Positions 8,075-16,154 are shown, numbered from the stretch's first letter. The stretch: DNA of 23,675 bases from an uncultured Verrucomicrobiales bacterium (GCA_946480965.1 CAMLMI010000026.1:1-23675), one strand, 5' to 3'. Numbers and translations: made by a program. The notes: generated by a model not told the origin, from the sequence alone.

Positions 8075-8485
8075 CTAGCCTGCCGACCCGTCCGGCTCTT
8101 GACACCGGAACACCAGTCCATCGGCGATGGCGGCGTCCTTTGCCGTCTCCTGCGGCGTCACATAGATGTCAAATCGCGCGGCGGTGCCTTGCTTCCAGCG
8201 GCGATGTGCATCCCCCAACCCGAACGACAGGTGTTCCACGATCCAACATTTCACTAGGGACATGCGGGCGAGCCGCAAATAGCGCATCGGCAACTGAAAG
8301 GCGACGGCCCCCTCCGATCGGCAGATGCAGCCAAACTCCCGCATACGGCCCGGCACGAACTGCGGAAAGATGCGCTGGAAAAAGATGTGGATGGCCACGA
8401 CGTCGAACGCCTCGTCCGCGAACTGGTCGAGATCTGTCGGTTTATTGAGAACCGCAGAGGGTGGCGGCTTCGTAAAACTGATCAT
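8075..8485 (-). pseudogene. Truncated class I methyltransferase (C-terminal half only)
   Basis: A 136-codon frame starts at an ATG overlapping the stop of the upstream GT2 gene (ATGA, 8485-8482). Residues about 16-70 read as the second half of a SAM methyltransferase: DLDQFADEAFDVVAIHIFFQ, then a segment ending in MREFGCICRSEGAVAFQLP. This matches the family layout of 'FD.V....vfQHi' and 'reL.RvcrpGG...fqlP'. The SAM-binding motif I and about 100 N-terminal residues are absent. Codons after the TAG at 8077 continue with DVETFLCPL, which resembles the usual methyltransferase ending, so the stop may itself be a mutation. Without motif I it should be inactive. It is most likely a deletion remnant, though the start/stop overlap could still permit translation of a short protein. 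Confidence 0.55.
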
Positions 8486-9444
8486 CGAGGAGGACCGGCC
8501 GCACCAAAAGACAACATTCCGGTCTTGAAACCATTTACAAGGCGTCGCCAGACGCAGTTTTTGAACAGCTTTCCAAAGAACCGGCTCGAGCAGAATCCCG
8601 CCAACAGTCGCGGATGAAAGCAAACGACGCGGACAAACACCTCGGGAGAGATCACCATCAGACGCTCCAAACGATCCGGCTCGACTCGGAAAATTTGGCT
8701 CAAAGCGGCTTTCTTTTCTGATCGAGTCCAGCAATCCAAACCGAGGACCGTTTTGGGCAGGTGAACATTGGTGACTTCATGGATCGAGTCCTTCCACGAA
8801 ATATCGGGCCCCCCTTTGATCCATCTGCCAGAAAGAACGACAGCAGGACTATTCAAAGTGGCAATCACCAGCAACCTGAAGGGCCAATACAACGTATCGA
8901 AACGTAACCGCCCAATCTCTGGACGAACAAATTCGGCGCGGATGATGTTCGAAGAGATAAATGTGACCCATTGGGCCATCGCAGACGACAGCTCACGACC
9001 AGCCGCGTAATATTGGTCGGTCGCGGGGCTTTCAGATTCAGCCTGCGCCGTTTCCGGTTGCATGGTCTTGAGATAGACATGGGGGAGGTGAATCCAACCG
9101 AGGTCCGGACGTTCCCGTAGAACAGTGAGAATCCTCTCTACCGTCCCGGGGACAAACACATCGTCGTCGCAAAGCATCCACAAGTGAGTTCCCCGCGACT
9201 GACCGTAAAGCCAAGCCAGATGCAGATTGGGACCATAATTGACGGGCTGATGGACGGTCCTTAGCCGTTCATGCACTGGGAGTGACTCCAGAAAATCTGC
9301 GGTGCCGTCGGTCGATGCGTTGTTGGAGATGATCAGATCGACCTCAGAATGAAGGTCGAGCACCTCCAACAACCGTGGCATCAACCGGGCCAGATCGGCC
9401 ATGCGATTGAATGTGGGAACCAGAATGGAGAGGACCGGAGTCAT
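8482..9444 (-). CDS. GT2 family glycosyltransferase
   Basis: This 320-residue GT-A glycosyltransferase probably adds a sugar to the undecaprenyl-linked repeat unit at the inner membrane. It opens with VLSILVPTFNRMADLARLMPRLL (4-26). The nucleotide-binding segment is LIISNNASTDGTADFL, and the metal-binding motif is WMLCDDDVFVPG with three aspartates. A substrate loop (GPDISWKDSIHEVTN) and a basic, aromatic C-terminus follow. It starts 8 bp after the flippase stop and ends overlapping the truncated methyltransferase, so it is the last intact gene of the long minus-strand operon. Its position right after the sugar-synthesis genes and flippase makes it a candidate for transferring the branched sugar made there, but that is inference. 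Confidence 0.85.
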   Translation of the reverse strand: MTPVLSILVPTFNRMADLARLMPRLLEVLDLHSEVDLIISNNASTDGTADFLESLPVHERLRTVHQPVNYGPNLHLAWLYGQSRGTHLWMLCDDDVFVPGTVERILTVLRERPDLGWIHLPHVYLKTMQPETAQAESESPATDQYYAAGRELSSAMAQWVTFISSNIIRAEFVRPEIGRLRFDTLYWPFRLLVIATLNSPAVVLSGRWIKGGPDISWKDSIHEVTNVHLPKTVLGLDCWTRSEKKAALSQIFRVEPDRLERLMVISPEVFVRVVCFHPRLLAGFCSSRFFGKLFKNCVWRRLVNGFKTGMLSFGAAGPPR

Positions 9445-9452
9445 CTATGAGC

Positions 9453-10784
9453 TTAGATTTTCTTGATTTCCCGGCGATAGATCAAGATTGCGAAGGGAAG
9501 GCCCACCAGCGACATCGCCGCACTATAGCCAAGAATGAATCCACCCAATCCAGCCATCCTACCGCCGAACGAGGTGGCAACCAAAACCACGACCGCGAGA
9601 CCGACAGACAGAGGCATGAAGGGTTCACGGATGCGAGCCCTGAGTCCCACCGCCAAGCCGCCGATCAACACATTGGCCATTCCGGCTACCAGCAGCAAGG
9701 CAGCTTCTGGAACCGCGAGAAAGCGATGGCCGAACGGGGTGGTCCTCTGAAGGACCGCCAGTCCGATCAGAAAGGCGCCCGATCCGGCAGCGGCCACGGC
9801 AAAAGCAGACCGAAGAGCAACGGCGAGAATACGACGGAGTTCGACTATCTCGTTTTTCGCGGCCAACAAGCCCAGTGCCGGGGCCTTGGTCTGAACCCAG
9901 GCCGCAGCCATCGCCATGATCGCGTTGCTGGCTTGGAGAGTCATGCCCAGCCGTCCCGCCGCTGCCGGACCAAGTATTGTCTGTGCCAATGGCACCAACA
10001 GCGAGAACAGCAGGAAGCCGCAAACAAAACTCACCGCGATTCGCCATTGAAACGGAAGCATCTCGCGGAACCAACCCGACGACTGGCCATCACGAAGACT
10101 CAACAGGGCGAGCACAAAAGGGCGCCGTATGTGGAGCCAATAGATGCCGGCCACCAAAAAAATCCCCCCTTGAAAGGCAGCCTGGGCCCATAGCCCTCCT
10201 CCCGCCCACAACACCAACCAGAGCGCCGACAAGGCCAAGACACTGGCTTTCAACCGGAGTCTAGTGATCTCCAGCACTCGTTGACATCCCTCCATCAACG
10301 CCCACAACGGGAGCCACAGGAGATTGAGGGCGGAAAAGACCACAAAGCAGCACCACGGTGCTTTCCAAGCAATCCCGCCCGGAACCGTGCGCGAAAAAAA
10401 GACCCACCCGCCGATCAGGAGAGCCAAAGCAAACACTCCGGCCCCGGTTGCGAACCACTTCACGGCAAATTTGGTCAATCCGGACATCCGCACGAGGCGC
10501 GCGGCTTCGCCCTCCAACCGACCATCGCCGGAGAAACGGAGTCCGGAGAATTCACGGGCGGAGTATTGGACGAAGGTCTGGCAAAAGCCGAGTTCCAGAA
10601 ACACCGACGCCTGGGCGAGGTAGACGAAGGAATAATAGACACCTTGTTCCTCTTCGCTGAGACCCGCCGCCACCAGCGGCAGGGTCAGCACGCCCCCCAG
10701 CATGGGCCAGAGCTTCACCATCGCGGACCATAGTGCGGTGCGATCCGAAAGGACCCCGGTGGCCAATCCGAGGAGCCGCTTCAT
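9453..10784 (-). CDS. Wzx-like oligosaccharide flippase (polysaccharide biosynthesis protein)
   Basis: This 443-residue inner-membrane protein has about 12 hydrophobic segments in two clusters, the layout of the MVF/MOP flippase family that moves undecaprenyl-linked oligosaccharides to the periplasmic face. It starts with WPMLGGVLTLPLVAAGLSEEEQGVYYSFVYLAQASVFLELGF, the N-terminal pattern of Wzx proteins (a first helix, a short loop with a 'G.Y' element, and a second helix ending ELGF). Later segments include GRLGMTLQASNAIMAMAAAWVQTKAPALG and GAFLIGLAVLQ. The start overlaps the transketolase C-subunit stop by 4 nt (ATGA), and a GT2 gene follows after 8 bp. This placement fits export of the repeat unit built from the operon's sugar. 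Confidence 0.82.
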   Translation of the reverse strand: MKRLLGLATGVLSDRTALWSAMVKLWPMLGGVLTLPLVAAGLSEEEQGVYYSFVYLAQASVFLELGFCQTFVQYSAREFSGLRFSGDGRLEGEAARLVRMSGLTKFAVKWFATGAGVFALALLIGGWVFFSRTVPGGIAWKAPWCCFVVFSALNLLWLPLWALMEGCQRVLEITRLRLKASVLALSALWLVLWAGGGLWAQAAFQGGIFLVAGIYWLHIRRPFVLALLSLRDGQSSGWFREMLPFQWRIAVSFVCGFLLFSLLVPLAQTILGPAAAGRLGMTLQASNAIMAMAAAWVQTKAPALGLLAAKNEIVELRRILAVALRSAFAVAAAGSGAFLIGLAVLQRTTPFGHRFLAVPEAALLLVAGMANVLIGGLAVGLRARIREPFMPLSVGLAVVVLVATSFGGRMAGLGGFILGYSAAMSLVGLPFAILIYRREIKKI

Positions 10785-11689
10785 GGCCTCGCTATCCAGC
10801 CGACGATCTTTTCGGCGACCGCATCGGCTCCGATCCCGCCCAACTCGCGCAGAAACGACTGTCCCCCGACCCGGCCCAGAGCACCGGTGGAAAGTGCGAT
10901 CGACATCATTCGCGGCACGTCCGGCAACTTTTCCCGCAAGGCGGAAAACAGCCCTCCGGTTTCTAGGTGTTCTTCCACCACCGCGATCCTGCAGAAAGAG
11001 GACAATTCTACGAGGTCGGTCGCGGACAATGGATGGACGCGCGGAACGGAGAAAACCGACGCCGCGATTCCGGATTTTTGGAGCAAATCGGCCGCTTTAA
11101 GGACGTTTTCCAGGATCGAACCACAGGTCACGACGGCCAGATCGGAGCCGCCCTCGCGCACCTTCAACGGGGCACCGGACCGCCAGCCCACATCATGGAG
11201 CCGGGGTTCACCGGCCTTGCCCACCCGCAGATAAGACGGCCCTGGATGCGCCGACAAATGCCGGACACAGGCACGGGTTTCTCCCGGATCGGAGGGCGTC
11301 CAAATCCCAATTTCACCCAGCGAGCGCATCACGGCAATGTCCTGGACCGCATGATGGGAATGGCCGAGCGAGCCATAGGCCAATCCCGCTCCAACCGCCA
11401 CCACAGTGACCGGGAGGCCATGATAGACCACGTCATTTCTGATCTGCTCCAGGCAGCGCAGGGTGGGGAAATTGGCGATCGAGTAGGTGAAGACGTGGTA
11501 GCCCTCGGCCGCCAATCCGGCGGCCACACCGGTCATGTTCTGCTCGGCCACGCCGGCATTGAGGAACCGATCGGGAAACTCTCTTGCGAAGGGTTCCACC
11601 ACCGAGAACCCCAGATCACCCACCACGAGAAAAATCCTGGGGTTGGTCCGGGCCTCAACGATGAGCTGCTCGATGAACGCGGTTCTCAA
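10781..11689 (-). CDS. Transketolase C-terminal subunit (split ThDP enzyme, beta half)
   Basis: This 302-residue half of a two-subunit transketolase contains the pyrimidine-binding and C-terminal domains. The thiamine-activating glutamate is E49 in NAGVAEQNMTGVAAGLA. FTYSIANFPTLRCLEQIRND is the conserved aromatic segment of the pyrimidine pocket, and GSLGHSHHAVQDIAVMRSL carries the conserved His residues near the substrate. TCGSILENVLKAADLL begins the C-terminal domain. I chose a TTG start at 11689: it forms a 4-nt TTGA overlap with the N-subunit stop and has GGAGG 7 nt upstream, while a longer open frame to 11836 overlaps the N subunit and is not family-like. Genes for such halves elsewhere serve central metabolism or dedicated C2-transfer steps. 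Coupling to CDP-sugar genes here suggests ketol transfer to a sugar carbonyl. Confidence 0.88.
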   Translation of the reverse strand: MRTAFIEQLIVEARTNPRIFLVVGDLGFSVVEPFAREFPDRFLNAGVAEQNMTGVAAGLAAEGYHVFTYSIANFPTLRCLEQIRNDVVYHGLPVTVVAVGAGLAYGSLGHSHHAVQDIAVMRSLGEIGIWTPSDPGETRACVRHLSAHPGPSYLRVGKAGEPRLHDVGWRSGAPLKVREGGSDLAVVTCGSILENVLKAADLLQKSGIAASVFSVPRVHPLSATDLVELSSFCRIAVVEEHLETGGLFSALREKLPDVPRMMSIALSTGALGRVGGQSFLRELGGIGADAVAEKIVGWIARP

Positions 11690-12492
11690 GGTTTTGCCTC
11701 CAATTGGGCCAAGGCGGATTCGAGTTGCTCGGGCTTGGGCGAGGCGTAATGCCACTGGAGCTTGTCCTCCATGAAGTCCACTCCCTTTCCTTTCACCGTG
11801 TGGGCAATGACCACGCTGGGACGCCCCGGTTCCCAAGGCGCGGTGCCGAGAGCGTCGCGTATCTGGGCATGGTCGTGACCGTCAATCTCGCGAACGGCCC
11901 AGCGGAACGCTCGGAACTTGTCGGCTAAGGGGTGCAGTTCCATGACTTCCGCCACCGAGCCGAGGCTCTGGATCTTGTTGTAGTCAATGATCGCCACGAG
12001 GTTGTCGAGGCGGTGCTGGGGGGCGAAGAGGATGGCCTCCCAGTTCGAACCTTCGTCCAGTTCACCGTCGCTCAGCATCACAAAGGTCCGCCAGTCCCGC
12101 TTCAGTCGCTTGGCCGCCAAGGCTCGCCCGGCCCCGCACGGCAGGCCGTGGCCGAGGGAGCCGGTGGAGAACTCAACGCCGGGAACCTTGTGGCTGACGT
12201 GGGCCATCAACCGGGAACCGTCCTGGCCATAGGTCTCGAGTTCATTCAACGGGAAGAAGCCCTTCAACGCCAGCGCCGCATACACCGCGACGGTCGAGTG
12301 GCCTTTGGAGAGGATGAACCGATCGCGTCCTTCCCACCGAGGCTCCTCGGGCTTCACCCGCAGCACGTCCGTGTAGAGAACACCGAGGAGATCGGCCATC
12401 GAGAGGGCGCCGCCGATATGGGACGCCTTGGCCCGCGCGACCATCTTGAGCGATTCCCCCCGGATGTGCCGGGCCATCTCGGTCGAGTTCAT
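11686..12492 (-). CDS. Transketolase N-terminal subunit (split ThDP enzyme, alpha half)
   Basis: This 268-residue protein carries the diphosphate-binding domain of transketolase. ASHIGGALSMADLLGVLY (23-40) and SKGHSTVAVYAALAL (62-76) hold the substrate-channel histidines (H26, H65). FSTGSLGHGLPCGAGRALA (108-126) is the conserved glycine loop. The ThDP/metal motif runs from SDGELDEGSNWEA (141-153) to DYNK with N172; it is GDG in most relatives but SDG here. The C-terminal signature is VIAHTVKGKGVDFME (228-242). With the C subunit it would make about 570 residues, slightly shorter than one-piece transketolases. I chose the ATG at 12492, 2 bp after the C-methyltransferase stop; the upstream open frame lies within that gene. 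Translation is probably coupled to both neighbours. Confidence 0.88.
   Translation of the reverse strand: MNSTEMARHIRGESLKMVARAKASHIGGALSMADLLGVLYTDVLRVKPEEPRWEGRDRFILSKGHSTVAVYAALALKGFFPLNELETYGQDGSRLMAHVSHKVPGVEFSTGSLGHGLPCGAGRALAAKRLKRDWRTFVMLSDGELDEGSNWEAILFAPQHRLDNLVAIIDYNKIQSLGSVAEVMELHPLADKFRAFRWAVREIDGHDHAQIRDALGTAPWEPGRPSVVIAHTVKGKGVDFMEDKLQWHYASPKPEQLESALAQLEAKP
11697..11701 (-). promoter_or_regulatory. Shine-Dalgarno GGAGG that fixes a TTG start
   Basis: On the minus strand GGAGG lies 7 nt before the TTG at 11689. Most genes in this window have no recognisable Shine-Dalgarno, so a near-perfect one here is strong support for the unusual start codon and for coupled translation of the two transketolase subunits. 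Confidence 0.75.
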
Positions 12493-12494
12493 GG

Positions 12495-13676
12495 TCAAGG
12501 AAAGGCTTTCAGGGGTTTCAGCGGAAAATCGCCGCCAGCAACGCCGACCAGCGTATTGCCATCCAGCCCGCGTTTCCAATCGGCGAGAATCTCCGTCACA
12601 TTGGATATGGCGAAGAGGACGATCACCGGCGGATTCCGCCGGAAGAGCGCGTCTTTGCCCTCGATGAGCAGACGTGTCCCCGCCAAGTGCCGTCCCGCCA
12701 ACAACGGGTTGCCGTCATACAAACCGGAGAGGCGTTCGCCGAAGACCGGAGCAAGCCCGAGCATGACCGCCGTGCGCTCGGCGGCACCATAGCCCACGGC
12801 CCCGGCCGGAAGCGCTTCAGCCAGCCGAACCATTGACCCTTGGTAGTCCGCTACCCGGGCGGCGATCCCTTCGAGAACGGGCGGCTCAGGAATCGCCTCG
12901 CTCGAGCCCCGCACATAGCGGCGCAGGATGGAGCCTCCGAACACCTCCACGACCTGGCCTCCCACGCAGCGAAGACCGGCCGCAGCGGCCAAGCGGTCCA
13001 GCGTGGTCGCCGAAAAATAATTGCAATGGAGCTGGTAGAAATTGCTCCAGATCCCCCTCTCGACCGTGCAATCCAGATCCGGGACCTCGATCCACAGTTC
13101 CCCGTTCGGCAGCAGGGCCTCGGCCAGGGCCTTCATGAAAGGCACCGGGGATTCGATGTGTTCGAGCACGTGCCGACAGATCACCAGGTCCCGGCCCCGA
13201 TTTCGCTGGTCGGCCGGCAAATCGTCGGGGAAGTAGCCGCTCAACAGCCAATCGCAGGATTCCTTGGAAGCGGCTCTCGATGGATCGATGCCGAGAACAT
13301 CGGAGCAACCGCGACTTTTCAGTTCCCGGAGAAGCCAACCATCGCCACACCCGACCTCCAGAATCGAAGCCGAATGGGGAAAACGAGCGGCAATCTCGCC
13401 GGCAAACCAGTCGAGATGTCTTCGATAGGCCCCCGCTCCGCCTCCGGCGAACGCATACTGCCGATAGAGCCCTCCGTCGAACCGGTGGGCCAGCTGCACA
13501 AAGCCGCTTCGTCGCGCTTGGACCACCCGCAACGGGGAGGTCATCGCCAACGCCTGCTCGGGATCCTCGGGATAGATTCCGGGCAAGGGACAATGTTCCA
13601 CTTCGAAAAGCCCCCGAGCATCCCGCAGCGACTCCCCGGAAATGCGGCACGATTCGGCCAATGGCAGTTGCATCAT
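12495..13676 (-). CDS. NDP-sugar C-methyltransferase (TylC3/TcaB9-like three-domain family)
   Basis: At 393 residues it has the family's full layout: an N-terminal Methyltransf_13-like domain, a SAM-binding core and a C-terminal Methyltransf_14-like domain. The core has ILEVGCGDG (105-113), D131 at the end of strand 2, and HVLEHI (169-174). The C-terminal domain begins near RVADYQGSMVRL and contains AVGYGAAERTAVML. Known relatives methylate C3 of 4-keto nucleotide sugars. Two features are odd. The zinc site of the N-terminal domain is lost: C10 remains in CRISG, but the second Cys is Ser, and the later CxxC pair reads ARRS before GFVQL. The active-site segment YHEHxSYFS reads YQLHCNYFS (214-222), keeping H217 but replacing the Glu by Leu. 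It overlaps the SDR stop by 4 nt (ATGA). Substrate inferred: a CDP-4-keto-deoxyhexose. Confidence 0.82.
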   Translation of the reverse strand: MMQLPLAESCRISGESLRDARGLFEVEHCPLPGIYPEDPEQALAMTSPLRVVQARRSGFVQLAHRFDGGLYRQYAFAGGGAGAYRRHLDWFAGEIAARFPHSASILEVGCGDGWLLRELKSRGCSDVLGIDPSRAASKESCDWLLSGYFPDDLPADQRNRGRDLVICRHVLEHIESPVPFMKALAEALLPNGELWIEVPDLDCTVERGIWSNFYQLHCNYFSATTLDRLAAAAGLRCVGGQVVEVFGGSILRRYVRGSSEAIPEPPVLEGIAARVADYQGSMVRLAEALPAGAVGYGAAERTAVMLGLAPVFGERLSGLYDGNPLLAGRHLAGTRLLIEGKDALFRRNPPVIVLFAISNVTEILADWKRGLDGNTLVGVAGGDFPLKPLKAFP

Positions 13677-14722
13677 GATGGGTTCAAGAACTCAATCCAT
13701 TCACGCAGGGTCTTCAGCCCCTTGTCCAGCGGGACGGGCGGGATCGTTCCCAGCTCGCGGTCGATTTTGGTCGTGTCGGGCGAGCTGCGCTGCATGCCCG
13801 GGGCGACGGCTTCGGGATTGTAGGCCACGGCGGCATCGGCCAGGCCGCAGACTCGGGCGCAGCTCCGAGCCGTTTCCAGCATGCTCGTTTCGCCCAGCCC
13901 GAACCCAACATTCCAAGCACCCGCCAAATGAGCCGCGCCCAGCAACCCGGCCATCTGTCGGACGCCGGTCCAAGCGTGGCAGAACGAACGCCGGGGCGAA
14001 CCGTTGCTCAGAAGCGTGATCTTCCGATCGGCCAGAGCTTGGCGCATGAACTCCATCGGAACCCGTCCGTCCGCAAGCCTCTGGCCGGGACCATAGATGT
14101 TCCATGGGCGGATAGCCGTGAAGGGGATGCCGGTCAGCTGGGACTGGCAGGCCCCCAAGACTTCCGCCATCCGCTTCGATTCGCCATAGATTGATCGAGG
14201 AGAAAGCGTGGGAAGTCCGCCAATATAGTCTTCTCCGGTTGGGATATGATCGTCCGGCGGCTGCCCATAGATTTCCGCCGTGCTCAAATAGACTATCTGG
14301 GAGGCTTTTGCCTGGGCCGCTTCCGCAAACAAGCCCAACAAACCACGTGTGTTGGCCTCGAACGTTTCCATGGGCTGGCGTTGATAGTCCTTGGGCGAAC
14401 CGAACGAAGCGGTATGCACCACGATGATCCCGGGAATTGCTGGCACTTCGGTGTCTTCAACGGACGCCCGAACCCATCGGCCGGGCGGTTCCACCCCTAG
14501 AAACTGAAACAGATCAATCTGATCGGCCGAGCGCCGAGCCGTCGCGTGGAGATCGATGCCCAAGCGATAGTGCCGGTCCATGCGGTCGAGAAAGACCAGC
14601 AAACTGGAGGCGAGGAAGCCGGACGCACCGGTGACGAGGATCGACTTATCCCTCAACCGTTCGCTCCAAGAAGCCGAGTGGGCCACGGCTTGATGCAGCA
14701 ACTGTTCATGCAGTCGGATCAT
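13673..14722 (-). CDS. Extended SDR nucleotide-sugar epimerase/reductase in the branched-sugar operon
   Basis: This 349-residue NAD(P)-dependent enzyme probably reduces or epimerises the CDP-keto-sugar made by RfbG/RfbH. The cofactor loop is GASGFLA (32-38), ending in Ala where most relatives have Gly. STAEIYG (147-153) and Y179-x3-K183 (YGESK) supply the catalytic Thr/Tyr/Lys. RPWNIYGPGQRL (205-216) and RRSFCHAWTGVRQM match the substrate half of the dTDP-glucose dehydratase/UDP-xylose synthase-like group. About 25 extra residues precede the first strand (MIRLHEQLLHQAVAHSASW). I chose the ATG at 14722 because it overlaps the rfbH stop (ATGA); the longer open frame to 15076 is antisense-like Arg/Pro-rich sequence within rfbH. 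In yersiniose synthesis a reductase acts after the carboligase, so this gene is the candidate for that step; this is inferred. Confidence 0.85.
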   Translation of the reverse strand: MIRLHEQLLHQAVAHSASWSERLRDKSILVTGASGFLASSLLVFLDRMDRHYRLGIDLHATARRSADQIDLFQFLGVEPPGRWVRASVEDTEVPAIPGIIVVHTASFGSPKDYQRQPMETFEANTRGLLGLFAEAAQAKASQIVYLSTAEIYGQPPDDHIPTGEDYIGGLPTLSPRSIYGESKRMAEVLGACQSQLTGIPFTAIRPWNIYGPGQRLADGRVPMEFMRQALADRKITLLSNGSPRRSFCHAWTGVRQMAGLLGAAHLAGAWNVGFGLGETSMLETARSCARVCGLADAAVAYNPEAVAPGMQRSSPDTTKIDRELGTIPPVPLDKGLKTLREWIEFLNPS

Positions 14723-16143
14723 GATCCCTTGGCCACCTTCGTCACGGTTTCCACGATGTAGTCGAGCATGCCCCGGGTCAGGCCGGGGTAGGTGCCGACG
14801 AAGAGGGACTCGTTCATGATGCGGTCGGCGCCTTTCAGATCGCCGACAAGGCGGAGGGCTTCGGGGCGGTCTTTGCGGAGCTGCACGAAGGCGGGCTGGC
14901 GGACGAGGTTGCCGCCGAAGAGCATCCGGTTGCCGATCTTGGCGGCGTCGAGCGCCTTGGCCAGGTCGCGCCGGGTGAAGGGGGCGGTGGGCTTGACCAG
15001 GACCATGAAGCCGAACCACGAGCAGAGGGTGAAGTGGCCCGAAGCGTCCCAGGTGAAGGTGCCGTCGGGGTTCCAACCGGTGGCGTGGGTGGGCAGCATG
15101 AAGTCGAGGAACTCCTCCAGCGGCGCGAGACCGGCGCGGAGGTGGTTCCAGTTGTCGATCCGGGCCTGAACGAACTGCGGCAGCTTCTTCAACTGCTGGC
15201 GGCCGATGGCGGCCTGGGGATCGAGCGGCTTCAGGTTATAGCCGAGGTGGCTGTAGATGTATTTGTGGTCGTAGCCTTCGGGGAGTTCGCCGAGCTGCCA
15301 GCCGAAGCGTTTGTTGCAGGTGTTGTCCTTGCCGGAGGCGCACCAGCAGTCGCGGCCCCAGTCGCGGAAGCTCTCGGCGAGGACCTTCAACCGCATTTCT
15401 TTCACCACATTGACCGCGCCGCCTTCGCCCATGGTGAGATGGTGCGGCGGGTAGAAGGACTGGGTGGAGAGATCGCCGAAGGTGCCGGTGAGCTGGCCGT
15501 CGTAACGGCAACCGAGGGCGTCGCAATTGTCCTCGATCAACCAGAGGCCGTGCTTGCGGCAGAACTCGGTGACGGCGGAGAGATTGAACGGATTACCCAG
15601 GGTGTGGGCCATCATCACGGCCTTGGTTTTCCCGGGGACGAAGGCTTCTTCGAGCATGTCCACCCGGCCGTTGAGCGTGACGGGATCGTTGTCGATGAAG
15701 ACGGGCACGACGCCGTTCTGGAGGATGGGCGCGACGGTCGTGGGGAAACCGGCGGCGACGGTGATGACTTCGTCACCGGGCTTAATCTGGCGGTCGCCGA
15801 GCTTGGCGCTGGTGAGGGCGGAGAAGGCGACGAGGTTCGCGGAGGAGCCGGAATTGACCAGCAGCGACTTCTTCACGCCGAGGAACTGGGCCAGCTCGCT
15901 CTCGAAGGCGTCGCCCTCGGGTCCGAGGGTCAACCAGAAATCCAGCGTGCTGCCGACGGCGGCTTCAACCTCGTTCGCATCGAAGACGCGGCCGGCATAG
16001 GGCACGGTCGTCTGGCCGGGGACGAATTTCGGCTGATGGGTGGAGGCGGGATCGTAGCCGGGCCCGTTCTGTTGGTGGACGAGCTGGGAATACTCGCGGG
16101 AGAGGCGAAGGATTTCGGCTTTGAGTTCGGCGGGGGTCGGCAT
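14719..16143 (-). CDS. rfbH: CDP-4-dehydro-6-deoxyglucose 3-dehydrase (E1, PMP and [2Fe-2S])
   Basis: This 474-residue enzyme should remove the C3 hydroxyl of CDP-4-keto-6-deoxyglucose. The fold is that of aspartate-aminotransferase-like sugar enzymes, with LLVNSGSSANLVAFSAL (94-110), AAGFPTTVAPILQNG (130-144) and EDNCDALG (204-211). The PLP lysine is replaced by histidine in SFYPPHHLTMGEGGAV (229-244; H234 or H235), the hallmark of this family. The iron-sulfur motif C-x-C-x7-C is C266, C268 and C276 in DCWCASGKDNTC, with C207 about 58 residues upstream as the fourth ligand. The enzyme therefore looks intact. The usual reductase partner (RfbI/AscD type) is absent from the window. The start lies next to the hairpin-array element; no Shine-Dalgarno is visible. 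It overlaps the SDR gene by 4 nt. Confidence 0.95.
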   Translation of the reverse strand: MPTPAELKAEILRLSREYSQLVHQQNGPGYDPASTHQPKFVPGQTTVPYAGRVFDANEVEAAVGSTLDFWLTLGPEGDAFESELAQFLGVKKSLLVNSGSSANLVAFSALTSAKLGDRQIKPGDEVITVAAGFPTTVAPILQNGVVPVFIDNDPVTLNGRVDMLEEAFVPGKTKAVMMAHTLGNPFNLSAVTEFCRKHGLWLIEDNCDALGCRYDGQLTGTFGDLSTQSFYPPHHLTMGEGGAVNVVKEMRLKVLAESFRDWGRDCWCASGKDNTCNKRFGWQLGELPEGYDHKYIYSHLGYNLKPLDPQAAIGRQQLKKLPQFVQARIDNWNHLRAGLAPLEEFLDFMLPTHATGWNPDGTFTWDASGHFTLCSWFGFMVLVKPTAPFTRRDLAKALDAAKIGNRMLFGGNLVRQPAFVQLRKDRPEALRLVGDLKGADRIMNESLFVGTYPGLTRGMLDYIVETVTKVAKGS

Positions 16144-16154
16144 GGCACTTGGTT

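Noticed and set aside
7340..8257. Plus-strand open frame of 305 codons in the gene-poor stretch
   Set aside because: Arg/Pro/Ser-rich, crosses the hairpin repeats and runs antisense into the methyltransferase remnant; no ribosome site or domain.
10781..12492. Interpretation of the ThDP pair as pyruvate dehydrogenase E1 or acetolactate synthase
   Set aside because: The LSKGHS, GSLGHGL, DYNK and VKGKGVDFME motifs and the N/C split point match transketolase; no E2 lipoyl partner or flavin-binding domain is present.
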